Source: Lotus japonicus (taxonomy: Eukaryota; Streptophyta; Magnoliopsida; Fabales; Fabaceae). Taken from it: 64,000 nt of DNA. Positions 42,201 through 52,075 of the stretch are shown piece after piece. The number at the start of each line of letters is the position of its first letter. Position 1 is the first letter of the stretch. The notes under the pieces are model-generated. The model was not told the DNA's origin, made no database searches, and was given only the letters and a program-made list of their open reading frames with translations. The stretch covers positions 4,962,501 to 5,026,500 of the forward strand of contig NC_080043.1 of the NCBI RefSeq assembly GCF_012489685.1. The letters run 5' to 3'. The position numbers and the translations under genes were made by a program.

Positions 42201-45200
42201 AGATTAGATATCAAGTATAAATAGGGAAATAGCTTAGAGAGGAAGTTATCTGAATTTTAGTGTTGAGAACCTGGTTGAGGAACCAGAGAGATCGTGGGAT
42301 CTCTGTGAAACCCTAGAATTCAGTGTTCTTCCCCAATTTCCCATTTCTCTTGTATTTTCCCCAATTTGGTAGTTCACGTTCTATGCATTCCTGATTGTAC
42401 TCTGTTTTGGAATTCAATAAAGTTTCTGGAGAATTACCAGTGTTATCACTGGTATCAGAGCACCATCCTGGTGCCTGAATCACGCGATTGTGCTACTCTG
42501 AATGGTCAAGACAAGAACCATGGCAAGAAGCGAGGGAAGCTGGAACCAGGAGCGAGAAGAATTGCGACAGGAAACCGAAGGTTTACGCACGCGTCTGGAG
42601 CTGAATGAGGCGCGCACGAAGGTGGCTGAGGATCTCATTGCAGCGCTGCGAGCAAGGTTGGGGAATCACGATCGGGATTTCTCTGAGGAAGACGAAACCG
42701 ATGGAAGAAGGAACAGAGAGGAGCGAAACCGAGTTCCTAACAAGAATCGATGGAGGAAATTGGAAATCCCAGTCTTTTCTGGAACTGATGCAGTTGGTTG
42801 GACTCAGAAATTGGAGCGTTATTTTGCTCTGAGGGAGGTAACTGAAGAAGAAAGGATGCAGGCAACTATGGTGGCTTTGGAAGGAAGAGCTCTCAGTTGG
42901 TTTCAATGGTGGGAGAGGTGCAATCCATCACCATCATGGGAAGCATTCAAATTGGCTGTGGTAAGAAGGTTCCAACCCTCTATGATACAAAATCCTTTTG
43001 AATTGTTGTTATCTTTGAAGCAAGTAGGTTCTTTAGATGATTACATTGATGACTTTGAAAAATATGCTGGAGCATTGAAAGAGATAGATCATGATTTTGT
43101 GAGAGGTATATTTTTGAATGGACTTAAGGAAGAAATTAAAGCTGAGGTTAGGCTTTTTGAGTTGCATACACTGGCTGAGGTCATTCAGAAGGCCATTCTT
43201 ATTGAACAAAAGAATGTGGCTGTTTCCAAGAAAGGAGGTGGTTTTGTCAGGTCTGCCAATTCTTATAGACAGAATAACTACAATAAGGTGGTTACCATAG
43301 AACCACACAATAGCACAGAACAGAAACAAGACAGTGCAGGGAATGCTGCTAAGAGTGGGTCAGGCAGTGAAATTGTGAAGGCTAGGGGAGGGGATTATAA
43401 ACACTTGACTGCTGCAGAAATGAAAGAGAAAAGAGAAAAGAACCTGTGTTTTAGATGTGATGAGCCTTTTAGTAGGGATCACAAGTGTAAAAATAGGCAT
43501 CTCAGAATGTTGATCATGGAGGAGGAAGATGACTTGGAGGGAGGGGAGTTTGAAGATGCTCTTTCAGGAGAATTCAATTCTTTACAACTTTCATTGTGCT
43601 CAATGACTGGTTTTACCACTAGCAAGTCATGGAAGATGAAAGGCGTTATTGAAGGTAGAGCAGTGGTTGTGCTAATTGATTGTGGAGCCTCACATAGCTT
43701 CATTTCCAAGAAACTGGTTGGAGAAATGTTGCTGCCAGTGGCTAACACCCCATCTTTTACAGTGGAAGTAGGGGATGGACACAAGACCATGTGTAGGGGA
43801 AAGTGCTCTAAACTGAAGCTCATGATTCAGACCTTAGAGGTTATCCAAGACTTCTATCTTTTTGGTCTTAGTGGTGTTGACTTGGTGCTGGGGTTAGATT
43901 GGCTGGCTAGCTTGGGAGATATTAAGGCCAATTTTGGTAAGATGAGGTTGTCTCTCAGGAGAGGAGGACAATGGATCACCTTGGAGGGAGATCCTACGTT
44001 GACCAAATCTGAGCTGTCCTATGGAGCTCTTATGCAGGTCTTGTTTGAGGAAGGGGAAGGTTTAATGGTCCATTGTGAAAAGGGAACCAAAGAGGACAGG
44101 GAAGCCAGCACTGTTCCAGCAGAATTGTCAAAGGTTTTGGCTGCATTTGCTTCAGTTTTTCAAGATTCTCAGGGATTACCACCTAGGAGAAGGCATGATC
44201 ATGCCATTCATCTGAAAGAGGGAGCTGAGATTCCAAATCTGAGGCCTTACAAATGTCCTCATTACCAAAAGAATGAGATAGAGAGGTTGGTGGCAGAAAT
44301 GCTAGAGGCTGGGGTCATAAGGCCAAGTGTGAGTCCTTACTCTAGTCCCATTATCTTGGTTAAAAAGAAGGATGGAGGGTGGAGGTTCTGTGTGGATTTC
44401 AGGGCTCTTAATAAGATCACCATTCCCAACAAATTTCCTATTCCAATCATTGAGGAGTTGTTGGATGAGATTGGGGGAGCTAAGGTGTTTTCCAAGCTAG
44501 ATTTAAAATCCGGATACCACCAAATCAGGATGAAGGAAGAGGATATAGAAAAGACAGCTTTTAGGACACATGAAGGGCATTATGAATTTCTGGTCATGCC
44601 TTTTGGGCTTACTAATGCACCATCTACGTTTCAAGCCCTCATGAATGAAGTTCTTAAGCCTTATTTGAGGAAGTTTGCTCTAGTGTTTTTTGATGACATT
44701 TTGGTTTACAGCCCGGATATGTCTTCTCATGCCAATCACCTACAACAAATCTTGGCTCTTCTAGAAAAGAATTCACTCACAGCAAACCGAAAGAAGTGCA
44801 CATTTGGTCAGCAGAGTTTGGAATACCTGGGCCATATTATTTCAGGGGAGGGAGTAGCAGCAGATCAATCCAAGGTTGAAGCTATGAAGGATTGGCCTAT
44901 TCCCAAAGACATTAAGGGATTGAGGGGTTTTCTGGGTTTAACCGGTTATTATAGACGGTTTGTGCGGGATTATGGAAAGATTGCTAAGCCCTTGACTGAA
45001 CTTTTGAAGAAAGATGGGTTTAAGTGGTCCCAAACTGCTTTGGAGGCTTTTAATCTGTTGAAAGCAGCCATGATCAACCCTCCTTTGTTAGCAGTACCTG
45101 ATTTTACTAAACAATTTGTGGTGGAAACAGATGCCTCTAGTAAAGGACTTGGTGCTGTCCTCATGCAGGAAGGTAGACCTCTAGCTTTTTGGAGTCATGG

Positions 45201-48031
45201 CCTCTCACAAAGGGCACAACAGAAGTCAGTTTATGAAATGGAGCTTATGGCTTTAGTGCAAGCAATACACAAATGGAGACACTATCTCATGGGAAGGCAT
45301 TTTGTAATCAGAACTGATCAAAGGAGTTTGAAGTTTCTAAATGACCAAAGGCTGTTTTCTGATGAGCAATTTAAGTGGGCTGTGAAGTTAGTGGGTTTGG
45401 ATTTTGAAATCCAATATAAACCAGGAAGTGAGAATTCTGTGGCTGATGCACTTTCTAGAAAAATGATGTACTCAGCCCTCTCTATTCTTACTACTGCTGA
45501 GAAAGATGATTGGAATTTAGAGTTACACCAGGATCCCAAATTAGCTAAGGTGATTCAGGATCTGCTGATTTCTCCTACAACTCACAAGGGGTTCAGTTTC
45601 AAGAAGGGAATTTTATACTACAAAGATAGATTGGTGTTGTCCAAAAACTCCAACAAGATTCCATTGATCATGTCTGAGTGCCATGACACTCCAGTGGGGG
45701 GTCATTCTGGCCATTTTAGGACTTATAAGAAGATTGCTAGCTTCCTTTTTTGGGAGGGCATGAAATCAGATATCAGAAAATTTGTTGAAGCTTGTGACAT
45801 TTGTCAAAGACAGAAGTACTCTACATTAGCTCCTGGAGGATTACTACAACCACTTCCTATTCCCACTCAAGTATGGATGGATGTGTCCATGGACTTTGTT
45901 GGTGGACTTCCCCGAGTCAAAGGCAAAGATACTATATTAGTGGTAGTGGATAGACTGTCCAAGTTTGCTCATTTCTTTGCGTTGGGGCATCCTTTCTCAG
46001 CTAAGGATGTAGCCTTGGTGTTCATCAAAGAGGTGGTGAAATTACATGGTTTCCCTACAACCATAGTTTCTGATCGAGATCCTTTGTTCCTTAGTCAGTT
46101 TTGGAAAGAGATGTTCAGAATGGCTGGCACACAACTGAAAATGAGTACTTCTTATCACCCTCAAACCGATGGCCAAACAGAGGTGGTCAATAGGTGCCTT
46201 GAAACTTATCTCAGATGCTTTGTTGGTCCTAATCCTAAGCATTGGTTGGAGTGGTTATCTTGGGCAGAGTTCTGGTTTAATACCAATTATAACAGTTCAG
46301 CTGGCATGACTCCATTCAAAGCTTTGTATGGTAGAGATCCCCCTATTCTCTTGAAGGCTGGAGCTATACCTTCTAGGGTTGAGGATGTTAATCAACTATT
46401 CCTAAATAGAGATGAGGTTCTGGTTGAGCTGAAACAGAATTTGATCAAGGCTCAAAATCAGATGAAGGTGCAAGCTGATAAGCATCGAAGGCCAGTGGAA
46501 TTTCAGGAAGGGGATTGGGTGTATCTGAAGTTGCAGCCCTACAAACTGAAGTCTTTAGCTTCTAGGCCTGTGGCTAAACTAGCTCCAAGATTCTATGGCC
46601 CTTATCAAGTCATTAGTAGAGTTGGAGCTGTTGCATACAAGTTGGAACTACCCCCTCATGCTCGCATTCACCCATTTTCCATGTTTCCTTGTTGAAGAAG
46701 GCCCTGAAACCTGATCAGCAACCACAGCCTCTCCCTCCCATGCTCAATGAGGAGTTAGAGCTGGAAGTTTCTCCTGCTGAGGTGATTGCTACCAGGGAGG
46801 ATGTGCAGGGCAATTTGGAGGTGCTCATCAATTGGGACACTCTTCCCTCTTGTGATAATTCTTGGGAATCAGCTGCAAGAATTCAAGACTTATTTCCCCT
46901 GTTTCCCCTTGAGGACAAGGTTCGACTTTTAGGGGGGAGTATTGATAGGTTTAGGAAGGTTTATACCAGAAGGGGAAGGGCTCGTGGGTTAAGTGACTAG
47001 AATATAAGGACTAAATTGTAATAAAGTGCCAGCTGTGGCAGTTAGATTAGATATCAAGTATAAATAGGGAAATAGCTTAGAGAGGAAGTTATCTGAATTT
47101 TAGTGTTGAGAACCTGGTTGAGGAACCAGAGAGATCGTGGGATCTCTGTGAAACCCTAGAATTCAGTGTTCTTCCCCAATTTCCCATTTCTCTTGTATTT
47201 TCCCCAATTTGGTAGTTCACGTTCTATGCATTCCTGATTGTACTCTGTTTTGGAATTCAATAAAGTTTCTGGAGAATTACCAGTGTTATCAGAGAACCAT
47301 ACCACAAAAGCTAGCTATTGTAGTTGCAGAGCCCAATGCCTTATAAACTTGACATTAGAATCTCATACTTCTAATGTGAGACTCTCCCACACCTTGCAAC
47401 TGGGTCCCTAACATTAAGTTGTTTATTCAAACACACACTTGGTGATATGGGTACCCTAGTCAAACCTTACCTGATTGTCATTCCTAGTTAAACTAACGAT
47501 GTCACAATATTTGTTATTGTAAGTGTAATACAAAGGTGAACTCTAGTCAATGTTTTGTACTGATAATTTCTTTTTTGTTTTTAAATCTGAATATTATTTT
47601 TTCTGTTGAATGGGCAAATAAGTGCATAAAAAATCTCTTTTAAATGAAAAATATTCCTGTTCACTATTCCGATGTGAATAATTAAGTAATAATAGATAAG
47701 ACAACATCTTCTATCCGACTATCCCAATTGGGAAAACAGAAAATATGAACTTGATATCAATTTTTCTCTTTAAATGCATTACAGCCTTTTCCTGTACTTA
47801 CACATCATTAGCACATACATTTCAAACTTGTGAAATGGTGCAGATTTTATTCGTTTCACTGTACATCGAAGAACTTCTCCAACCTTCTTTTTGTGATTTT
47901 AGTTCAATTTTGTTTGCTAAAAAATTGTCCGTGTTTCAGGTCTGGAGGTCATAATTTCTATTCGGCCTGGAAATGCACCTCTCCCTGAGAATCACGGGTT
48001 GAAGACAATCAGTTCCTTCTCTGAGATCTGA
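36215..48031 (+). CDS. DEP1: Methylthioribulose-1-phosphate dehydratase / enolase-phosphatase E1 (DEP1)
   Basis: Bifunctional cytosolic methionine-salvage enzyme: dehydrates methylthioribulose-1-phosphate, then enolises and dephosphorylates the product. Twelve exons: 36215-36431, 37351-37487, 38016-38111, 38408-38527, 38805-38894, 39062-39235, 39446-39601, 39905-40054, 40133-40234, 40637-40746, 41012-41130, 47940-48031. All introns are GT-AG and the exons sum to 1563 nt (520 aa). The N-terminal class II aldolase domain has metal ligands in IHSHG (about 130, 132) and NHG (205), with the catalytic-type Glu in EMIKG. The C-terminal HAD phosphatase starts at about 281 with [12 protein letters not shown], then YSSGSRLAQ and FVTDVFQE. 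The last intron (6.8 kb) carries a TRIM with a nested gypsy element; splice sites remain intact, so the gene is probably functional. Confidence 0.95.
36511..37250 (+). repeat. Tandem duplication in DEP1 intron 1
   Basis: Two diverged copies (about 36511-36805 and 36926-37250, offset about 415) share gattggttggttgattt, agagtagaaaatcatgaatg, gtgagattcctggt and ctagtcaatttagtt in order. Most of intron 1 arose by this duplication. Confidence 0.7.
41206..41318 (-). mobile_element. Short LINE 3' fragment in the last DEP1 intron
   Basis: T-run followed by agagagcaaaagtgatttatt, like LINE 3' ends elsewhere in the window. It is flanked by tcttgtat at 41198-41205 and 41319-41326. It is 113 bp with no coding content. 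Confidence 0.5.
42076..42448 (+). repeat. 5' LTR of the Reina-type element
   Basis: 373 bp, TG...CA. TATA box TATAAATAG at 42216-42224; AATAAAG near the 3' end is a possible polyadenylation signal. It differs from the 3' LTR by a 24-bp segment absent there; otherwise I saw no difference. Confidence 0.92.
42450..42461 (+). other. Primer-binding site, initiator Met tRNA
   Basis: TGGTATCAGAGC, one base after the LTR end, complementary to the 3' end of plant initiator Met tRNA. Confidence 0.9.
42502..46695 (+). CDS. Gag-pol polyprotein of the Reina-type element
   Basis: Single 1397-codon frame: gag with the capsid region ([24 protein letters not shown]), a knuckle [14 protein letters not shown] (about 315), protease [12 protein letters not shown] (about 392; DCG instead of DSG), and reverse transcriptase with FFDDILVYS (about 729). 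RNase H follows ([13 protein letters not shown]), then integrase zinc region ([20 protein letters not shown]) and core ([15 protein letters not shown] about 1190, [13 protein letters not shown]). It ends early at a TGA after HPFSMFPC, where chromoviruses normally run on into a chromodomain. That domain is found in another frame just downstream, so a 1-nt loss near 46666-46675 is likely. Confidence 0.93.
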   Translation: MVKTRTMARSEGSWNQEREELRQETEGLRTRLELNEARTKVAEDLIAALRARLGNHDRDFSEEDETDGRRNREERNRVPNKNRWRKLEIPVFSGTDAVGWTQKLERYFALREVTEEERMQATMVALEGRALSWFQWWERCNPSPSWEAFKLAVVRRFQPSMIQNPFELLLSLKQVGSLDDYIDDFEKYAGALKEIDHDFVRGIFLNGLKEEIKAEVRLFELHTLAEVIQKAILIEQKNVAVSKKGGGFVRSANSYRQNNYNKVVTIEPHNSTEQKQDSAGNAAKSGSGSEIVKARGGDYKHLTAAEMKEKREKNLCFRCDEPFSRDHKCKNRHLRMLIMEEEDDLEGGEFEDALSGEFNSLQLSLCSMTGFTTSKSWKMKGVIEGRAVVVLIDCGASHSFISKKLVGEMLLPVANTPSFTVEVGDGHKTMCRGKCSKLKLMIQTLEVIQDFYLFGLSGVDLVLGLDWLASLGDIKANFGKMRLSLRRGGQWITLEGDPTLTKSELSYGALMQVLFEEGEGLMVHCEKGTKEDREASTVPAELSKVLAAFASVFQDSQGLPPRRRHDHAIHLKEGAEIPNLRPYKCPHYQKNEIERLVAEMLEAGVIRPSVSPYSSPIILVKKKDGGWRFCVDFRALNKITIPNKFPIPIIEELLDEIGGAKVFSKLDLKSGYHQIRMKEEDIEKTAFRTHEGHYEFLVMPFGLTNAPSTFQALMNEVLKPYLRKFALVFFDDILVYSPDMSSHANHLQQILALLEKNSLTANRKKCTFGQQSLEYLGHIISGEGVAADQSKVEAMKDWPIPKDIKGLRGFLGLTGYYRRFVRDYGKIAKPLTELLKKDGFKWSQTALEAFNLLKAAMINPPLLAVPDFTKQFVVETDASSKGLGAVLMQEGRPLAFWSHGLSQRAQQKSVYEMELMALVQAIHKWRHYLMGRHFVIRTDQRSLKFLNDQRLFSDEQFKWAVKLVGLDFEIQYKPGSENSVADALSRKMMYSALSILTTAEKDDWNLELHQDPKLAKVIQDLLISPTTHKGFSFKKGILYYKDRLVLSKNSNKIPLIMSECHDTPVGGHSGHFRTYKKIASFLFWEGMKSDIRKFVEACDICQRQKYSTLAPGGLLQPLPIPTQVWMDVSMDFVGGLPRVKGKDTILVVVDRLSKFAHFFALGHPFSAKDVALVFIKEVVKLHGFPTTIVSDRDPLFLSQFWKEMFRMAGTQLKMSTSYHPQTDGQTEVVNRCLETYLRCFVGPNPKHWLEWLSWAEFWFNTNYNSSAGMTPFKALYGRDPPILLKAGAIPSRVEDVNQLFLNRDEVLVELKQNLIKAQNQMKVQADKHRRPVEFQEGDWVYLKLQPYKLKSLASRPVAKLAPRFYGPYQVISRVGAVAYKLELPPHARIHPFSMFPC
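46689..47000 (+). pseudogene. Chromodomain-like C terminus of Reina Pol, out of frame
   Basis: Frame holding LKKAL, then [17 protein letters not shown] and FPLEDKVRL, the usual chromodomain-like tail that follows integrase in chromoviruses. It is separated from pol by a frameshift. It runs 58 nt into the 3' LTR before its stop, so the LTR start doubles as coding sequence. The tail is thought to steer integration via histone marks. Confidence 0.75.
46943..47291 (+). repeat. 3' LTR of the Reina-type element
   Basis: 349 bp, TG...CA, TATA box TATAAATAG at 47059-47067. It lacks 24 bp present in the 5' LTR between taataaagtg and ccagctgtgg. A purine tract sits just upstream. Confidence 0.92.
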
Positions 48032-48591
48032 GAACAGATGCAGTGATCTGTGAGATTATGTTGAATGAGGCATGATAACTATAGATATTGTAACATTCAC
48101 TTTTGAAGATGAAATGATAATGTAATATATTTCTGGAACTAATCAAGTTCCAGTTCAACTTTTTTTTTTTTAAGTTTTGCGTGAAAAAATCTAGTTAATT
48201 TGCATTTTCATATGTACTATTATATGGCATTTGAACATGTTACAGCAATAAAAATGTCCTCCTTGCCAATATTTGTCTCTTACTGCAACTGTCTCAAAAT
48301 AGGATTTTGATTCATTCACATCCTTTTTTTTTTTCATCTCATTTTTTTCTCTTCCTATTTTTTTCTTCGTTTACTATCACATCATTTGTTACTCTATTTT
48401 GGATTCATATGTCTCTTTGGTGTGGGTGAATTCGGGGTTTGAATAATTTTTTCTTGTAGACCACTTATCAGCCTAAGAGATTCAGATTTTCTGACGATGA
48501 AGATATCTGAGTAGGTCTTAGGTCATAAATCTGCTATCGATCATTGATTAGGTGGTCTAAACTTTCCATGCAAAAAACAAAGGTGTAGGAG

Positions 48592-48967
48592 ATGATGTTA
48601 GATCTCCCTGCCAAATTCCCTGATAGGCATGAAGCATATGCTTGGGAGCTTGGATATATGGATGTTTCTTGCGCTTCGGATTGTCTGCAAGTTATGAAAG
48701 TTCTTCAAGGCAATGTCAATGCAAGTTATGAAAGTTCTTCAAGGCAATGTCAATGTTTCGACCTTTTGGGTGAAGGAGTCTATTTTGCGAGTTAGGAATT
48801 TGCTCACTCAGGATCGACATGTTTTGGTAGTTCACAACCCTTGGGAGAGGAATAATGCAATAGATTACTTGCCTCGCCTTGCTTCTAGAGAAGGCACCTC
48901 GCGTCGCATTTGGAGGCTTCCACCATCGTCCATTGTAGCTACTTTATGCATGGATGTGGCGGCGTAG
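48592..48967 (+). pseudogene. Relic of a LINE-type RNase H domain
   Basis: The frame shows AWELGYMDVSCASDCLQVMKVL and, after a shift at a tandem duplication, FWVKESILRVRNLL, VHNPWERNNAIDYLPRLAS and W-x-LPPSS. These match plant RVT_3 RNase H in order (SDC; H-x2-RE-x-N-x2-AD-x-LA-x-LA; W-PP). A 34-bp tandem repeat (48687-48720, 48721-48754) breaks the frame. Confidence 0.6.
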
Positions 48968-49287
48968 TTTTTTGTGCTCTTATTAATTTCCTCTTGTAAC
49001 CAAAGAAAGAGAGTAACTTCTAATTTAAGAATAATTGTACAAGTGGCTACATCCTATTAAATGAAGCGTTCTAGAATATTTACTTAATCTATAAAATAAA
49101 TCAAACAAAACTACTATGGCCACTATATTTAATTCACATATGTTTGAGCTTGTGGATATAGAATTTGCCAATTTTAATATTTTTTTTTGTTACAGGAGGA
49201 AATGAAAACTTAAATTTTAAATTTCATTTAGCTAATATCACAACATAAATGCACTTATCATTGTATATTATTACACTGTTCAATTTG

Positions 49288-49289
<2 letters not shown>

Positions 49290-49323
<34 letters not shown>
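49290..49323. repeat. (TA)n microsatellite
   Basis: About 17 TA units. Confidence 0.9.
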
Positions 49324-49326
<3 letters not shown>

Positions 49327-50302
49327 AACTTTTCATAAATTTTATTACTCCAAAATCATATTAAGAGGTAAAAAATTTAAGTTTTTAATTGTAAAATAAA
49401 AGTTATTTTAAAAAGATGCACCCACGCAAATGCTATGACTCACTATGACAAAGGGTGTGGCGCTTTCTAACAAATGACAAATCAGTATGAGAAATGGTCC
49501 TTGAAGTTGGTTTCCTGCTTTCTTTGTGTTTCATCCTGTTTTAGATGACCTAATAGCTGCCATATTTGTTTAAAAAGTGGTCTCAGAAATCCCAGAACTA
49601 TAAAAGATTGATGTTCCTAATTGATCTTGAATCTAAGAGAAAACAAAAATTGTTTTGCCAATTTTTATTCATTGCACCAGCAGCTGGGTCCAACCTATAG
49701 ACGTACATAATTGACAAAACAAAGTCTAAAAAGTGATGGCATAGAAAAAAGTTTGTCTTCTCATATTCTCTTGCTCTTGTTATTTACATATGGTTTCTTT
49801 ACTTCCATGCTTTCTCCAACATGATAATTATATTAATAGTTCCATTTTCTACTTTCTTCATCTTTAGACTTTTCCTCTCGTCATTTTGTTACCTTCTAAT
49901 TGATTTCAAAGGTACAATCAATGTAAATTAAATTCAACAGAACAAGGGGAAATGAGAAACAGGCAAATGGGTAAATTGATATAAGCAATAATGATGGTTG
50001 CATGGTTTCAGAAGGACAACTAGTTAGACAACTTTGATGATCAGTACCTAAATACCAAATTAGGCCCTGTGATGCCACATTTTCATATATATAGGATACT
50101 GTCATTGTCTATAATTTTTCTGCATTTAGAAACAAAAGAAGATGAAGTAAGCAAAAGGTTTCTACTATACTATTACTACTTGATCTGAAAGGGAACTTGA
50201 GGACTGATACAGAAACAGTTTTTCTTCTAATAGGTGTCTCTGACAAAAAAAAACTACCCAAAACACATCATGTTACATGGGTTTGAGTAACAGAAAACGA
50301 GT

Positions 50303-50482
50303 AATGATATATACACACCTCCTTATTTATACACTTCATTTTCACCTATTTTTATTTCTATCTCTCTCCTCTTATTATCTATCACATCTTATACTTTCTC
50401 TCTCTTACTTTTTTTTTCTTCCTATCTCTCTCCTCCTCCACCTCTTTCCACCTCAATTTAGAGGTGTGGATAGATAATTATT
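50303..50482. mobile_element. Pyrimidine-rich MITE
   Basis: Ends atatatacacacctc and (complement) ttatctatccacacctc form an imperfect inverted repeat around a CT-rich interior with ctatcacatctta. Similar interiors occur elsewhere in the window. Confidence 0.5.
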
Positions 50483-51273
50483 GCATAGAAAACTAATCAA
50501 ACTAAAACTTCCAAAACCAACAAGAGGGACCCCCTCAAGCTTCAATGAGTTGACCCTCGACACCCACCTTTCTTTCCATTGCATCTTTGTTTGATGACAT
50601 AGGATACGGTTAGGTCCTCAGTACAAAGTACAGACACTGTTTTCCAGTAAAATGTGTCCCAAATAATGATCCGCAGTTACTAGTCCTCCCTTTTCTTTCT
50701 TCTGAATCTCTTCATCTCTAAATACAACTTCTCTTTGGTGGTTGGAAACACATTATCATAAAATTTGTGAGATAATCTTCAGCTTTATGAATGTTCCTTT
50801 AGAACCATTTGGATACAAACCAAAGCACTGTTGGGAGCTTATTTAAGGGCTCATTTGGTTTACGAAAACCGGAAAATAACACATTCCAATCCACTTTTCG
50901 TAGCAGTAAGGATGTGACATTTTTCTGTTTTCATACTTTTTTTGCTGTAAACCAAGTAGGCTTTAAGTGCTTTTTCTAATACATAAGCTTCAATAAGTCT
51001 ATGTCCAAACACACTCTTATTGTAATAGAAATCCAAGAATAATCATTCATGGAACATGGTGAGAAGAATTAAAATTTACCTAATTAGGAGAAACTTGAAA
51101 GTAATAGTACTGCTCCATGGTGGAAAATAAAGAGGGCTTTGTCATTAAGGGAAGTTTACAACTTTTGCAAGCTTTGTACCTGTTGATGGAAAATAAACTG
51201 CAAAAACCCAATAATCATTCTCTAAATCATAGCCTGATGATGATGATGGTGCTCTAAATCATAGCTTTGTTAC

Positions 51274-51972
51274 TCAAGAAGGTGACTCTGTAACTCTAGG
51301 TGAAGTCACAGGAAAAAGAGGTAAGAGCTGTGGCTCAAAGCCTCTGGGAGTTGACATGGGAGATGGGTGTAGATAGAATCCCTTGTCAGCTATGGCCTTC
51401 TCCTCCTCTGAAGAGCTTCCAAGTGAAGGTGAGGACTTGTCAAAAGGGTCATCATTCAATGGAGTGACAGGGCTAAGAGCAAGGGAAGGGAAGTCAAGAA
51501 GGCTAGGGGAGAGAATCTCTGAACTTGAGGGAGAGAACCTACAAATCTCTGCAGAATTAGGCTTCATGAATGTGTTGATGATGAGGGTGTTCTTCAGGCT
51601 GTTGTTGTAATTCCTCCTTTCATACAGCTTGAACCCTTGCTGCTGCTGCTTCTTTGGTGCTGTCTTCATGGGAGGGATGTTGAAGTTTCTGGATGATGGA
51701 ACTGGATCTTGTAAGTGTAGTTTGGAACATGGAGCTGGTTTTGTGGTATCTGATGAGCCAGTGAGCATTTGAACAACTTGCTTGAAAGAGGAAGTGTCAG
51801 CTTGGACATAAGTGGTGGGGTAAGGGTTTGAGTCAGATCTGGGAATGTTGTTTGGGGTGTGAGGTGGTGTTGGGATTTGGATACCATTATTGCTGCTGTT
51901 TCTGAGATTGCTTCTAGGAGACTTCATGAAAGTTTGGTTCTCTCTGTCTTGGACTCTTGAGCTTATTTCCAT
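51274..51972 (-). CDS. VQ-motif protein, VQ4 (MVQ) type
   Basis: Intronless, 232 aa from the preferred ATG at 51972; an in-frame ATG at 52068 would add 32 residues not expected for the family. The VQ motif is FKQVVQMLTG at residues 63-72, preceded by NPYPTTYVQADTSS as in Arabidopsis VQ4. Further conserved blocks are FKLYERRN, EILSPSLLDFPSLALSPVTPL, KGFYLHPSP and LLPLFPVTSPRV. Many S/T-P sites fit MAP-kinase phosphorylation. VQ4-type proteins are nuclear partners of WRKY factors and are targets of MPK3/MPK6 in defence signalling; that role is inferred from the family. Confidence 0.92.
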   Translation of the reverse strand: MEISSRVQDRENQTFMKSPRSNLRNSSNNGIQIPTPPHTPNNIPRSDSNPYPTTYVQADTSSFKQVVQMLTGSSDTTKPAPCSKLHLQDPVPSSRNFNIPPMKTAPKKQQQQGFKLYERRNYNNSLKNTLIINTFMKPNSAEICRFSPSSSEILSPSLLDFPSLALSPVTPLNDDPFDKSSPSLGSSSEEEKAIADKGFYLHPSPMSTPRGFEPQLLPLFPVTSPRVTESPS

Positions 51973-52075
51973 TGATGTGAAGGTGAAGGCTGCTCTGTCT
52001 TCAAAGGAAGACAGGAAAGAGGTTGGGGAAGTTTGGATGAAAGTGATATATGGAAGAGTGAAAAACAAGGCTTGA

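Larger units (their letters stand above)
42076..47291 (+). mobile_element. Reina-type chromovirus (Ty3/gypsy), near-complete, in the last DEP1 intron
   Basis: 5216-bp element with LTRs 42076-42448 and 46943-47291 (TGATAGG...TTATCA), flanked by the duplication gagaa (42071-42075, 47292-47296). The primer site TGGTATCAGAGC (42450-42461) pairs with initiator Met tRNA; a purine tract (aggggggagtat) precedes the 3' LTR. One gag-pol frame is followed by a chromodomain-like C terminus in another frame. Short LTRs, size and chromodomain fit the Reina clade. It lies in the same orientation as DEP1. Confidence 0.93.
41767..47413 (-). mobile_element. TRIM (miniature LTR retrotransposon), split by a nested gypsy element
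   Basis: Two 136-137-bp direct repeats: left 41767-41902; right 42056-42075 plus 47297-47413, interrupted by the gypsy element. On the plus strand they start TGATAAGAACCTTGGGAGAA and end GGGTCCCTAACA. The 5-bp duplication ttaag flanks the whole (41762-41766, 47414-47418). Read on the minus strand the repeats are TGTTAGGG...TTATCA, and the base run just inside the right repeat (42053-42042) is TAGTATAAGAGC, 10 of 12 matches to the initiator-Met primer site. Without the insertion the element is 426 bp, with no coding capacity, typical for a TRIM. Confidence 0.85.
48032..51273. other. Intergenic, DEP1 to VQ gene
   Basis: The DEP1 3' UTR lies at the left. It holds an RNase H relic (48592-48967), a (TA)n tract, MITE-like repeats (48310-48400, 50303-50482) and long AT-rich stretches. 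No supported gene. Confidence 0.45.
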
